Assembly: GCF_004359985.1 (NCBI RefSeq)
Contig: NZ_SMRO01000001.1
Location: forward strand, 930,001-994,000
Reading direction: 5' to 3'
Source of the DNA: Paraburkholderia flava
Lineage (GTDB): Bacteria; Pseudomonadota; Gammaproteobacteria; Burkholderiales; Burkholderiaceae
Length of the DNA stretch: 64,000 bases
Part shown: in pieces, positions 44,046 to 53,664 of the stretch
Layout of the letters: the number at the start of each line of letters is the position of its first letter
How positions within the stretch are numbered: position 1 is the first letter of the stretch
Translations under genes and position numbers: made by a program
The notes under the pieces: generated by a model
Databases searched by the model: none
Seen by the model: only the letters and a program-made list of their open reading frames with translations
What the model was told of the DNA's origin: nothing

Positions 44046-44351
44046 ATCGCAACACCCTCCCGCCAGCCTGCCGCCGGCAGCGGTGCGTCTCCCGACGCAT
44101 CCCTCGAGTCGCGTGCGCCAGCCAACAGACCGCCCTCGGTCTGCGACGGATAGTCGAATCCAGTGCATCGCGCAGCACCACTGCAAATCTGTGAAGACGT
44201 GAAGACCGTTCCCGGCCGCAGATGATTTGCTTGCGACGAAAGATTGGTTCACCCGGCACACGGCACCTTCTACGCTGGTGTCTGCCTGCTCACTTTCCGA
44301 TCGTCGACATGCGTGTTCCTACGCGACGCGGGCACGATCATCGCGACGACC

Positions 44352-44567
44352 ATGAATCGACACATCACCTACAAGGGCTATGAAGTTGCCCCGGCCGCAC
44401 AGCGGCTGCCGAACGGTCTCTTCGCCGCCAACCTGACCATCGAGAAGGCCACGGCCAGCCACGCCCGCGCGTATTCGTTCGACGCGCTCGACTACTTCTT
44501 CGACGAAGAACACGCACTCGCGTATGCGTTCCGCTGGGGACGCATGTGGATCGACAACCGGCAATAA
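44352..44567 (+). CDS. Small TYKGYE-motif protein, paralogue of the 8046 gene
   Basis: A 71-residue protein starting MNRHITYKGYEVAP and rich in aromatic residues. The YKGYE motif is shared with the 93-residue protein upstream of infA. No Shine-Dalgarno sequence is obvious. Function unknown; the motif and the compact size suggest one small conserved domain. Confidence 0.65.
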   Translation: MNRHITYKGYEVAPAAQRLPNGLFAANLTIEKATASHARAYSFDALDYFFDEEHALAYAFRWGRMWIDNRQ

Positions 44568-44812
44568 GCACGCCTCCGCGGATTGCCGGGTCCGCTACTG
44601 CTACGGTCACAGGGTTATGACAGAATAGGCGCACGTATCCAGAGCGCTTTTTTGTCCGCCATGCCCGACACATCGACAGACGTCGCGGAAGATCGCGTGT
44701 CGTGTCACGACACTTTCCCCGTACCGAACGTCCCTCTGGCCGACCTTGCCGCCCGACGCGATCCGTGTCGCGCGGCACTTCATCACATGAAGCAATAACC
44801 GGAACGCTGCCC

Positions 44813-46267
44813 ATGGCCCTGACCGTCGACGAACAGCTCGCCCTCACCGCAACCGAAGCAGTCGCGGCCATTCACGCGGGCCGTCTGAAGGCCATCGACT
44901 ATGTCGCGACATTGCTCGCACGCGCAGCCGCACTCGAACAGTTGAATGCGCTGACCGCACTCGCGATGGAAGGCGCGCTCGACAAGGCCCGACGCATCGA
45001 CGCACTGACCTCCGACGAACGCACGCGTCTGCCGCTCGCGGGCTTGCCCGTCGTCATCAAGGACAACATCAATACGCGAGGCCTGCCGACTTCGGCCGGC
45101 ACGCCTGCACTCGAAGGGTTTGTTCCCGAGCATGACGCGCCTTCTGTGCAGCGGCTGCTCGACGCGGGCGCGATCATTCTCGGCAAAGCCAACATGCACG
45201 AACTCGCGCTCGGCATCACCAGCACGAATTTTGCGAAGCATGCCGGCCCCGTACGCAACCCGTACGACCCGAGCCTGATTCCCGGCGGTTCATCGGGTGG
45301 CACGGCGGCGGCGGTGGCCGCGCGCATCGTGCCCGCCGGACTCGGCACCGACACCGGCGGTTCGACGCGGATTCCTGCTGCGCTGACCGGCATCGCAGGT
45401 TTTCGTCCATCGGTTGGCGACGGTGGCGACGAGCGCCGCTATCACGACCCGAACGCGGTCGTGCCGATCGCGCACACACGCGATACCGTCGGCCCGATGG
45501 CACGCACCGTCGAAGACGTCGCGCTGCTCGACGGCGTGATCACCGGCGACACGACATTACCCGCGATCGATCTCGCGCAGGTGCGGATCGGCCTGCCGGC
45601 ACAGCTGTGGGAAGGTCTCGCGAAGTCCGTCGACGCGGTCGCGCAGGCCGCGATCAAACGACTCGAAGCGGCAGGCGTCACGTTCGTTCCAGTCGACATG
45701 CCGCAGTTGCTGCCGCTCAACTCGCAGATCGGCGCGGCAATCGCGCTGCACGAACCGCGCGAGGATCTGAAGGCGTGGCTCGTCGCGAATCGCGCGCCGG
45801 TACAGACCGTCGAGGAAGTCGCCGCGCAGATCGCGAGCCCCGACGTGCGCGGTGCGTACGACCTGATCGTCTCCGACCGCTTCGGCCCGCTATATCACCA
45901 CGCGCTGACCGTCACGCGACCGCTGCTTCAACAGCACTATGCACAGACGTTCGCCACGCATCGGATCGACGCGCTGCTGTTTCCGACGACGTGTCTCGCG
46001 GCCGTACCGCTCGATGAGATCAACGGCTCGTCGACGGTATCGATCGACGGCGGCCCGCCCGTCGACGAAATGAACGCGTACCTGCGCAACACCGATCCCG
46101 GCAGCAACGCTGGTATTCCCGGCCTGTCGCTGCCTGCGGGGATGACGCGCGAGCGTCTGCCGGTCGGCATCGAAATCGACGGACCCACGGGCAGCGACCG
46201 CCGCCTGCTCGCCATCGGCATCGCGTTCGAGCAGGTGCTCGGCTCGCTGCCTGCACCGGTACTTTGA
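44813..46267 (+). CDS. Amidase (amidase-signature family, IaaH-like)
   Basis: A 484-residue hydrolase. The Ser-cisSer-Lys triad is intact: Lys83 (VVIKDN), cis-Ser160 (GGSSGGT) and nucleophile Ser184 (TGGSTRIPA), with the 24-residue Ser spacing expected. Relatives include indole-3-acetamide hydrolase, mandelamide and other aryl amide hydrolases; substrate cannot be read. No signal peptide. The next gene starts at the base after its stop codon, so the two are coupled. Confidence 0.9.
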   Translation: MALTVDEQLALTATEAVAAIHAGRLKAIDYVATLLARAAALEQLNALTALAMEGALDKARRIDALTSDERTRLPLAGLPVVIKDNINTRGLPTSAGTPALEGFVPEHDAPSVQRLLDAGAIILGKANMHELALGITSTNFAKHAGPVRNPYDPSLIPGGSSGGTAAAVAARIVPAGLGTDTGGSTRIPAALTGIAGFRPSVGDGGDERRYHDPNAVVPIAHTRDTVGPMARTVEDVALLDGVITGDTTLPAIDLAQVRIGLPAQLWEGLAKSVDAVAQAAIKRLEAAGVTFVPVDMPQLLPLNSQIGAAIALHEPREDLKAWLVANRAPVQTVEEVAAQIASPDVRGAYDLIVSDRFGPLYHHALTVTRPLLQQHYAQTFATHRIDALLFPTTCLAAVPLDEINGSSTVSIDGGPPVDEMNAYLRNTDPGSNAGIPGLSLPAGMTRERLPVGIEIDGPTGSDRRLLAIGIAFEQVLGSLPAPVL

Positions 46268-47095
46268 ATGACGCTCACACGTTTTATGACTCGGCTCTTT
46301 AATGCGCTGCGTTTTCCGCGCTCGAATCGTCGTCGTGGTCCCGCATGGGCCGCGACACTCGGCTGCGCCCTCGCGATCGCCGCAGCAGCGGCCGGCTGCG
46401 CGAAGCTCGCCGGCGTCGATCACGACGCGCTGTGGAAGATCGTCTATCTGCAATGCGTGCCCGCCGCGCAGGCCGGCACCGGCAGCCAGTGCGCGCAGGT
46501 CGATCTGCCGCGTCACTATGCGATCCTGAAGGACATCTCCGGCAAGGGACAACATCTGCTGATTCCGACGGATCGCGTTACAGGTATCGAAAGCCCTGCG
46601 ATTCTCGCACCGGATCTGCTGCCGTACTGGAGCGATGCGTGGACCTCGCGGCACTTCGTCGAGACGTCCGTCAAACAGACGCTCGCCGACAACCAGCTCG
46701 GCCTCGAGATCAACTCGCAGTTTCGACGCTCGCAGGATCAACTGCACATTCACATCGACTGCATGCGCACCGACGTCACCGATGCGCTCGCAAAACATCA
46801 CGACGATACGCCCGGCACCTGGCGCTGGGACACCGTCGACGGCAAGCGCTACCGGATCATGCGCGTGACGTCGATCGACGGCGCAGACGACCCGTTCCGG
46901 ATCGTCGCGCGCGATCACGCGACCACTCAGGCGATGGCGACTCAAACCATTCTCGTGACCGGCGCGGGCGCGTCGGTTCAGAAGGACGGCTGGCTGATCC
47001 TCAATAGCGACCTCGATCTCGACCACGGCACGGGCACCGCCGAAGGTCTGCTCGATCATGCGTGCCGGGTCGCACGTCCCGGCGCCGCTTCTTAG
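46268..47095 (+). CDS. cdh: CDP-diacylglycerol diphosphatase
   Basis: A 275-residue membrane-anchored protein: basic N-terminus, hydrophobic segment about 28-43 (LGCALAIAAAAAGC) that may be a lipobox, then the Cdh domain (HYAILKDISGKGQHLLIPTD). The HIT-like catalytic motif is QLHIHIDC. It cleaves CDP-diacylglycerol to phosphatidate and CMP. It directly abuts the amidase stop codon, an unusual partner. Confidence 0.88.
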   Translation: MTLTRFMTRLFNALRFPRSNRRRGPAWAATLGCALAIAAAAAGCAKLAGVDHDALWKIVYLQCVPAAQAGTGSQCAQVDLPRHYAILKDISGKGQHLLIPTDRVTGIESPAILAPDLLPYWSDAWTSRHFVETSVKQTLADNQLGLEINSQFRRSQDQLHIHIDCMRTDVTDALAKHHDDTPGTWRWDTVDGKRYRIMRVTSIDGADDPFRIVARDHATTQAMATQTILVTGAGASVQKDGWLILNSDLDLDHGTGTAEGLLDHACRVARPGAAS

Positions 47096-47111
47096 CAAAG
47101 CCCGCGCGAAA

Positions 47112-47128
47112 GCCCGCACCACGCGGGC
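47112..47128 (+). terminator. Hairpin after cdh
   Basis: GCCCGC / GCGGGC stem with loop ACCAC, nested in a wider GAAAGCC...GGCTTTC pairing that reaches about 47143. Weak T-tract. Plausible terminator for the amidase-cdh pair. Confidence 0.5.
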
Positions 47129-47301
47129 CGCTGCGGCTTTCCATCGGGCCGCACAAGCATTGCTCAACAAATTGGTTCTGCACCGCGCAGTGAGCCGATA
47201 GGATCGGTCGTACTGCGCGTCCGGGCTTTGCCCGTGTGTTCCTCCGAACCTGCACGATCTGCCGCTACGCCGCCGGCATCCGGGCCCGACCGATCCAGCC
47301 G

Positions 47302-48369
47302 ATGGCACGCTATCTCGACGACAACCAGCGCAGCGCACTCGACCGTCTCCGTTCGACATGGACCTGGCGCACCGAGTGGCCCACGTGGCTGCTGATCGTC
47401 GCGATCTACGGCGGATGGTTCGGCATCGCGACGCATGCGCGCATGCTCGGCCTGCCCTTTGCGATTGCATTGCTCGCGGTGTTCAGCGCGTGGTATCTGT
47501 CGTTGCAGCATGAACTGCTGCACGGTCACCCTACCCGCTCGCGGACGATCAACGCGCTGCTCGGTTTTGCACCGCTCGCCGTGTGGTTTCCGTACGGCAT
47601 CTATCGCGATGCGCATCTGCGGCATCACGACGATACGCATCTGACGCATCCCGAACTCGATCCCGAAAGCTATTTCGTCGCCGACGACACGTGGCGCAAC
47701 GCAGGTGCACCGTTGCGTGCGCTGCTGCTCGTACGCAATACGTTCGTGGGACGTCTACTGTTCGGACCGGCGTTCTCGATTGCCGCGACCGCGACGCATG
47801 CGTTGCGCAAGATCGCCGCCGGCGATCTGCGCGACGTGCCCGCGTGGCTCGCGCATGGCGTAGCGCTTGCTGCGTTGATCGTGTGGCTCGATCGCTTCTG
47901 CGGGATTTCTGCGTGGCTGTTTGTGATCGGTGTCGGTTATCCGTCGCTGTCGATTGCATCGGTGCGATCGTTTCATGAGCATCGCCTCGCGGATACGCGC
48001 GAGCATCGGACCGTCATCAACGAAGCGGGTGTGCTGTGGCGGCTGCTGTTCCTGAACAACAACTACCATCTGGTGCATCACGATTTGCCGCATGTGCCGT
48101 GGTTTGCGCTGCGACGTGTCTATGAAGCGTCGCGCGAGGAGTACGTCGCGCGCTCGGGGGGATTTGTCGTGAAGGGTTACGGCGAATGGATGAAGCGCCA
48201 TGCGTTTGCGCAGGTCGCGCATCCGATGCATGGCGGTCCGTCGGGTGTGACTTCCGGCAGCTTCGTGGGGAAGTCGCGGGAGGAACTGCTGGCGATCGTT
48301 CGGCGCGGTGACCTTCGCGAGGCTCGCGTACGCGTGCATGCTGAAGGCAACACGACGAGAGAGATGTGA
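47302..48369 (+). CDS. Fatty acid desaturase family membrane protein
   Basis: A 355-residue membrane enzyme with about four transmembrane segments and the three di-iron histidine boxes: HELLHGH, HLRHHDDTH and HLVHHDLPH. Such enzymes oxidise acyl chains or related lipids. Start at 47302 chosen because the protein begins like family members; ribosome site is weak. It follows cdh, so the two may both act on membrane lipids. Confidence 0.87.
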   Translation: MARYLDDNQRSALDRLRSTWTWRTEWPTWLLIVAIYGGWFGIATHARMLGLPFAIALLAVFSAWYLSLQHELLHGHPTRSRTINALLGFAPLAVWFPYGIYRDAHLRHHDDTHLTHPELDPESYFVADDTWRNAGAPLRALLLVRNTFVGRLLFGPAFSIAATATHALRKIAAGDLRDVPAWLAHGVALAALIVWLDRFCGISAWLFVIGVGYPSLSIASVRSFHEHRLADTREHRTVINEAGVLWRLLFLNNNYHLVHHDLPHVPWFALRRVYEASREEYVARSGGFVVKGYGEWMKRHAFAQVAHPMHGGPSGVTSGSFVGKSREELLAIVRRGDLREARVRVHAEGNTTREM

Positions 48370-48637
48370 CAGGCGGCGCTTCACTGCGTTTTCCGACGGC
48401 CCGATATGAGCGCTCTTTGATCCCCCCGCGGCCCGCATCCTGAGTCACGACGCAAAGGTTGTCGTGCAGCACGACGACCCAATCGTCCGCGCGATTTCGC
48501 GAGTAACGCACCAGCAAGTGAACCTTCCGCAGACTGACAAGCACGACCTTCCTGTCGCGATAGACGGTCGGGCTCCATCCGGTCGTCGCTTCCCGTTCTT
48601 CAAAAAATGACGCGGGGAGTTGCGCCGGTTGCGCTCA
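48370..48637 (-). pseudogene. Possible frameshifted small gene
   Basis: A minus-strand ATG at 48637, with GGGAGAG about 12 nt upstream, runs MSATGATPRVIF and stops at a TGA just after a T6 tract (48602-48607). Removing one T joins it to a protein-like frame (WSPTVYRDRKVVLVSLRK ... DDWVVVLHDNLCVVTQD). That frame has no natural stop before running into the desaturase gene antisense, which argues against it. Family not recognised. It occupies part of the 48370-48964 gap, which also holds the inverted repeat AACCCA/TGGGTT at 48714-48730 before the lyase gene. Confidence 0.25.
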
Positions 48638-48964
48638 TACGATCAGCTACTCTCCCGACAGGAACGCATGCGGGAAATGCAGGCAGGCGTCCCGCCCATC
48701 GCTCATTGGCAAAAACCCAAATCCTGGGTTGTCCATATCGGTTGAACTTGAAGGGTCGCGCTTTTGATTGTCAGTGCCCCATCCAGCCGCGTCGAGACGC
48801 CGACCACGGCCTCCATGTCACACACATGTCAGCGCGATTTATTTTTCTCCTCAAGCCCTTCTCGACCTCAGCCGTTAATGCGGCTTGACGTCTACTCTGG
48901 CCATCGCGCCGACCGAAGAGCAAACGTTTGCGCAGCCTCGATCGTTCAAACTCAGGAGAGCATA

Positions 48965-51223
48965 TTGACCCACGCCCGGAAGAGCACTCAAAGCCTCGAA
49001 CTCAACGACGCAAGCACCACCACCCTTTCCCGCCGCACCTTCCTCTACAGCCTCGGCGCGCTTGCACTCTCAGCATGCGGCGGCGGCGAGAGCCCGGTCG
49101 CGTCGGCGGCAGGAAGCCGTAGCGCGGCATCGGCTGCGGTTATCGCAGCGAACGATGCGTTGGCACGAGTAGTGACCGGCGAGGCCGATGTCTCGACGAG
49201 CGCGGCCTTCGTGCACCCAGGCCTGCTGCATCTGCAGTCAGACTTCGACCGGATGGCAGCTAAAGTCGGCGCGCAGACTTCGCCGTGGTACGAGGGCTGG
49301 CAGGCATTGACCGGAAACGGACACTCGAACGCGAACCAGACGCTCCTCGCGCAGTCGGTCATCACGCGGACCGCGACCGGCGGCAGCTATCCGCATCTGA
49401 TGCAGAACATCGCGGCCGCGTACGCGAACGCGGTGTACTGGAAGGTCACCGGCAACACGACGCACGCCGACACAGCAGTGAAAATCATGAACAACTGGTC
49501 GTCGACGCTGACGCAGGTCACCGGCGACACGAACGCCGATCTCGCTGCCGGCATCTACGGCTACGAGTTCGCGATCGTCGGCGAGATCATGCGGACCTAT
49601 CCGGGTCTGTCGGCGGCGAACCTGGCCGCCTTCCAGTCGATGATGAAGAACGTGTTCTATCCGACCAACCTCGACTTCCTGAATCGCCACAACGGTACGG
49701 ACATCACGCATTACTGGGCCAACTGGGATCTGTGCAACATCGCATCGATGATGGCGATCGGCGTGCTGTGCGACGATCATTCGCTGTTCGACCAGGCCGT
49801 GAACTACTTCCTCTACGGCACCGGCAACGGCGCGATCCGCCAGGCTGTCTACTATCTGCATCCCGGCTATCTCGGACAATGGCAGGAGACCGGCCGCGAT
49901 CAGGGACACACGACGCTCGGCATCGCACTCGCCGGCGCGATCTGCGAAATGGCGTGGAATCAGGGCGTCGATCTGTACGGCTACGACAACAACCGCTTTC
50001 TCGCCGGCGCGGAATATGTCGCGAAGTCCAATCTGTACGAACCGGACGGCACGACGATCTACACGGTGCCCTATCTGACCTACTCGAACCGCGACGTCAC
50101 GCAGACACAGCTTTCGACCGCCTCGCAACCGACGCTGCGTCCGTGCTGGGCACTCGTCTACAACCACTACGTGAATCGCAAGGGACTGGCCGCGCCGTGG
50201 ACAGAAAAGATGGCGCTAAACGTCGCGCCCGAAGGCGGCCCGACCGGCAACACGAGCGGGCCATTCGATCAGCTGGGCTACGGCACGCTGACCTTCACGC
50301 GCGATCCCGCGACACCGGCCACCGCGCCCAGCGGACTGACCGCGTGGCCGGAAGCCGGACAGGTCGCGCTGTCGTGGTGGGGCGTGGCCAGCGGCACGAG
50401 CTACAACGTGAAGCGCGCGGCGAAGTCAGGCGGCCCCTATACGACGATCGCGCAAAACATCACCGATCTGCTGACGTACACCGACAGCCCATCGGCAGGC
50501 ACCTGGTACTACGTCGTGAGCGCGCAGACGTCGTCGGGTGAAAGCGCGAACTCGGCAGAAGTGGTCGCCGTCACTGCGGTGCAGTTGCACACGTGGCTGA
50601 CGTTCGACGAAACGACCGGCACCGTAGCCGCCGATTCGAGCGGCAACACTCATACAGGTGCGCTCATCGGCGGCGTCACGCACGTGGCGGGCAAGTCGAA
50701 CAACGCGATTTCACTCGACGGTTCGACCGGCTATGTGAACCTGCCCGACGATCTCATCGTCGACGTGGCGGACTTCACTATCGCGAGCTGGGTGAACTGG
50801 AACGGCGGCGCGGCATGGCAGCGCATTTTCGATTTCGGCTCGGGCACGGGACGCTACATGTACCTGTCGCCGAAGGGTGGTCCGAACAATCGCGTGCGCT
50901 TCGCGATCACGACCAACGGATCGTATGGCGAGTACCGCATCGACGGCACCGCTGCGTTGCCGACCGGTCAATGGACGCACATCGCGGTGACGCTGCAGGG
51001 CACGACGCTGACGCTCTACATCAACGGCGTCGCAGCGAACAGCGTCGCCAATGTTCCGTTTGCTCCGTGGCGCGTCGGCCCGACCGCGCAGAACTGGATC
51101 GGACGTTCGCAGTTTTCGGCGGACCCGTTTTTCAACGGACTCGTCGATGACTTCCGGATCTATCGCGGCGCGTTGTCGGCGAGCCAGGTCGAAGCGCTTG
51201 CACAAGGCACGTCGTCGGTCTGA
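48965..51223 (+). CDS. Tat-exported lipoprotein: alginate-lyase-like, Fn3 and LamG domains
   Basis: About 752 residues from TTG at 48965, which has AGGAG 6 nt upstream. The Tat signal RR is at 23-24 (LSRRTFLYSLGALALSAC) with a lipobox Cys at 38. Residues about 85-420 form an all-alpha toroid like alginate lyase family proteins (SNANQTLLAQSVITRTATGG, DITHYWANWDLCNIASMM, TGRDQGHTTLGIA). An Fn3 domain (about 440-535) and a C-terminal LamG/concanavalin-like domain (about 545-745) follow. It most likely cleaves a uronate-containing polysaccharide; the exact polymer is uncertain. It stands 257 bp before the polygalacturonase gene. Confidence 0.85.
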   Translation: MTHARKSTQSLELNDASTTTLSRRTFLYSLGALALSACGGGESPVASAAGSRSAASAAVIAANDALARVVTGEADVSTSAAFVHPGLLHLQSDFDRMAAKVGAQTSPWYEGWQALTGNGHSNANQTLLAQSVITRTATGGSYPHLMQNIAAAYANAVYWKVTGNTTHADTAVKIMNNWSSTLTQVTGDTNADLAAGIYGYEFAIVGEIMRTYPGLSAANLAAFQSMMKNVFYPTNLDFLNRHNGTDITHYWANWDLCNIASMMAIGVLCDDHSLFDQAVNYFLYGTGNGAIRQAVYYLHPGYLGQWQETGRDQGHTTLGIALAGAICEMAWNQGVDLYGYDNNRFLAGAEYVAKSNLYEPDGTTIYTVPYLTYSNRDVTQTQLSTASQPTLRPCWALVYNHYVNRKGLAAPWTEKMALNVAPEGGPTGNTSGPFDQLGYGTLTFTRDPATPATAPSGLTAWPEAGQVALSWWGVASGTSYNVKRAAKSGGPYTTIAQNITDLLTYTDSPSAGTWYYVVSAQTSSGESANSAEVVAVTAVQLHTWLTFDETTGTVAADSSGNTHTGALIGGVTHVAGKSNNAISLDGSTGYVNLPDDLIVDVADFTIASWVNWNGGAAWQRIFDFGSGTGRYMYLSPKGGPNNRVRFAITTNGSYGEYRIDGTAALPTGQWTHIAVTLQGTTLTLYINGVAANSVANVPFAPWRVGPTAQNWIGRSQFSADPFFNGLVDDFRIYRGALSASQVEALAQGTSSV

Positions 51224-51249
51224 ATCGTGACGCGACGTTAGCCGTTTCG

Positions 51250-51276
51250 CGTCGGGGGCCTCCCTGGCCCCCGACG
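51250..51276 (+). terminator. Terminator after the lyase gene
   Basis: A perfect 11-bp stem CGTCGGGGGCC / GGCCCCCGACG with loop TCCCT, 27 bp past the stop codon, followed by a pyrimidine-rich run. Confidence 0.7.
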
Positions 51277-51340
51277 CTTCCCCCCTTCTCCCGACACCCC
51301 GCCGCCTGCTCCTCCGCATCAACCACCATTGACAACGACC

Positions 51341-51382
51341 GGTTGACAACCAACAATCCGGTCCATTATGTTGTATGACAAC
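51341..51382. promoter_or_regulatory. GntR/FadR-type palindromes before the polygalacturonase gene
   Basis: GGTTGACAACC (51341-51351) and GTTGTATGACAAC (51370-51382) are palindromes with TTGT/ACAA-type arms, the shape bound by FCD-class GntR regulators of sugar-acid catabolism. They lie 99-140 bp upstream of the ATG in an AT-rich stretch. A third TTGACAAC occurs at 51329. Confidence 0.5.
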
Positions 51383-51480
51383 CGTTAACACACATGACTT
51401 CTCAGGATTCATGGAAATCAGCGAAAACTCAGCATTCAATTACAAAACAATCACTTGATGCATAAATTGGAGACGCGTGG

Positions 51481-53556
51481 ATGTCAAACGAAAACAGAAA
51501 AAAGATCGGTTGTCGTATAAGTTATTTTCGTGATAATGCCCCTCGTTCACCGGCCCGGCGAAGCTTCATGATGTTCGCCGGGGCGTCGGCCGGAACGGCG
51601 CTGCTGGGCACGTTGCCCGGATGCGGCGGCGGCAACGGCATCAGCGGAACGGCGACGTCCACCGCATCGACCACGCCCCCGGTCGTCGATCCCATCTGGG
51701 GCACTGGCGGTGCAGCGACCCAGATCATTTCGTCGCTGTCGGCGATCACTCAATCGATGTTCCCGAGCGTCGACTTCCAGGTGACGAGTTTCGGTGCGCA
51801 ACCCATCACGTCGCAGGTCGTACAGGCGACCGCGTGGAGTCCCGCGATCCCATGGCTCGGCCAGAGCGCATCGCCGGAGAGTCCGGGCGCGGAGCTGATG
51901 GTGTCGTCGTCGCTGACCGGCACGTCGTTCGATTCATACACGGCATTCAACGATGCGATCGCTGCGGCGAATTCGGCCGGCGGCGGACGCGTCGTCGTGC
52001 CTGCGGGGAACTGGTACTGCGGCGGCCCGATCGTTCTGCTCTCCAATGTGAATTTCCATCTGAGCGCCGGCTGCACGATCTACTTCAGCCCCAACCCGGC
52101 CGACTATGCGAAGGGCGGCTCACACACGACTGCGAACGGCAATCTGTACTGGACCCGCTGGCAGGCCAACGACTGCCTCAACTTCGGCTCGCCGGTCTAC
52201 GCGTTCCAGCAGAACAACATCGCCGTGACCGGCGAAGGACCGAGCTCGATCCTCAACGGCCAGGCGATGACGCCCGTGCAGGCCAACGGCACGACCCCGA
52301 CGTCGTGCTGGTGGACCTACAAGGGCACGACGGGCGCGTACGGTTGCGCCGGATCGTCGACGCCGTCGCAGGCCTACGTCAATCCGAACAACACGGCGCT
52401 CACGAGCCTCAGTGCATCGGTCACGACGAATCCGAATGCCGCCGCCCTCCTCCCGCTGCTCGACACCGGCACGTCGTGGGCGCAGGACCAGAACTATCTG
52501 CCGGCGTTGTCCGAACTCGGCGTCCCCGTCACCGATCGCATCTTCGGCAACGGCCACTTTCTGCGGCCGTGCATGGTGGAATTCATCGGCTGCACCAACG
52601 TGCTGATGGAGGACTATCACACGCAGAACACTCCGTTCTGGCAACACCACCCGACCGATTGCAAGAACGTCGTGATCCGTGGCGTGTTCGCCGACAGCAT
52701 CGGCCCGAACAACGACGGCTTCGACCCCGACGCCTGCAACAACGTGCTCGCCGACACCGTCACGTTCAACACCGGCGACGACTGCATCGCGATCAAGTCG
52801 GGCAAGGCACTCGATATCGAATACGGCCCGGCACAGAATCACGTGATCCAGAACTGCACGATGAACAGCGGCCACGGCGGCCTCACGCTCGGCAGCGAAA
52901 TGAGCGCAGGCGTGCAGAACATCTACGCACGCGATCTGAACATGCTGAACGAGAACTGGCAGACCAACCCGCTGAACATCGCGATCCGCATCAAGACGAA
53001 CATGAATCGCGGCGGCTCGGTGCAGAACGTGTGGATCACCGGCGTCACGCTGCCGAACGGCGTGACGCTGGTCGGCAAGGGCTACGGTGCGAGCAACATG
53101 ATCGCCGGCAGTCCGATCACCGCATCGGCGCCGGTGGGCGTTACGTCACCGGCAGGCTCGAACCCGGCCGCATCGCAAGGCGGGCTCATCACGTTCGATT
53201 GCGACTATTCGCCGGCAGGCGACGCCGTGCGGGAAAGTCCGCCGGTGGTTACCAACATCAACATCTCGAACGTGAAAGCGGGCAACGTGACGACGGGCGG
53301 CCTCACCGGCTCCTGCTTCCAGGCGATCGTCGCGCAAGGTCCGGTAGCCGCCGACTACAACGGCCCTGCGCCAACACCGACAGTCCCGCCGATCAGCAAC
53401 GTGACGATCTCCGACTGCGATCTCGGCACGCCCGTGAACAACGGCACGGCCACATCGACGACGCCGGGTCCGATCTATCTGATGAACGTGAATGCGATCG
53501 TGCTGAAGAACGTGGCGATCGGCGGCACGACGTACAACACCTCGCTGACGGGTTAA
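51481..53556 (+). CDS. GH28 polygalacturonase-like Tat lipoprotein
   Basis: A 691-residue exported enzyme. Twin Arg at 26-27 (ARRSFMMFAG) and lipobox Cys48 (LPGC). The right-handed beta-helix carries all GH28 signatures: N410-N411-D412 with the following acidic residues, D433-D434 (NTGDDCIAIKSG), G464-H465-G466 (SGHGGLTLGSE) and R503-I504-K505. It should hydrolyse homogalacturonan or substituted pectin. The protein is about 250 residues longer than minimal GH28 enzymes, mostly as inserts between about 110 and 370. Confidence 0.92.
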   Translation: MSNENRKKIGCRISYFRDNAPRSPARRSFMMFAGASAGTALLGTLPGCGGGNGISGTATSTASTTPPVVDPIWGTGGAATQIISSLSAITQSMFPSVDFQVTSFGAQPITSQVVQATAWSPAIPWLGQSASPESPGAELMVSSSLTGTSFDSYTAFNDAIAAANSAGGGRVVVPAGNWYCGGPIVLLSNVNFHLSAGCTIYFSPNPADYAKGGSHTTANGNLYWTRWQANDCLNFGSPVYAFQQNNIAVTGEGPSSILNGQAMTPVQANGTTPTSCWWTYKGTTGAYGCAGSSTPSQAYVNPNNTALTSLSASVTTNPNAAALLPLLDTGTSWAQDQNYLPALSELGVPVTDRIFGNGHFLRPCMVEFIGCTNVLMEDYHTQNTPFWQHHPTDCKNVVIRGVFADSIGPNNDGFDPDACNNVLADTVTFNTGDDCIAIKSGKALDIEYGPAQNHVIQNCTMNSGHGGLTLGSEMSAGVQNIYARDLNMLNENWQTNPLNIAIRIKTNMNRGGSVQNVWITGVTLPNGVTLVGKGYGASNMIAGSPITASAPVGVTSPAGSNPAASQGGLITFDCDYSPAGDAVRESPPVVTNINISNVKAGNVTTGGLTGSCFQAIVAQGPVAADYNGPAPTPTVPPISNVTISDCDLGTPVNNGTATSTTPGPIYLMNVNAIVLKNVAIGGTTYNTSLTG

Positions 53557-53565
53557 TCGTGGTGC

Positions 53566-53597
53566 GAGCCCGTACGTCAGAAAAACAGTACGGGCTC
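53566..53597 (+). terminator. Hairpin after the polygalacturonase gene
   Basis: Perfect 10-bp stem GAGCCCGTAC / GTACGGGCTC with a 12-nt loop starting 10 bp after the stop codon. No T-tract on the plus strand. Confidence 0.55.
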
Positions 53598-53664
53598 CGA
53601 ACTCAGGTTACCGCACGACGGGCCGTTAGAAGAAGTGTCGAAAAAACTCAGGAATAGCCGCGAC

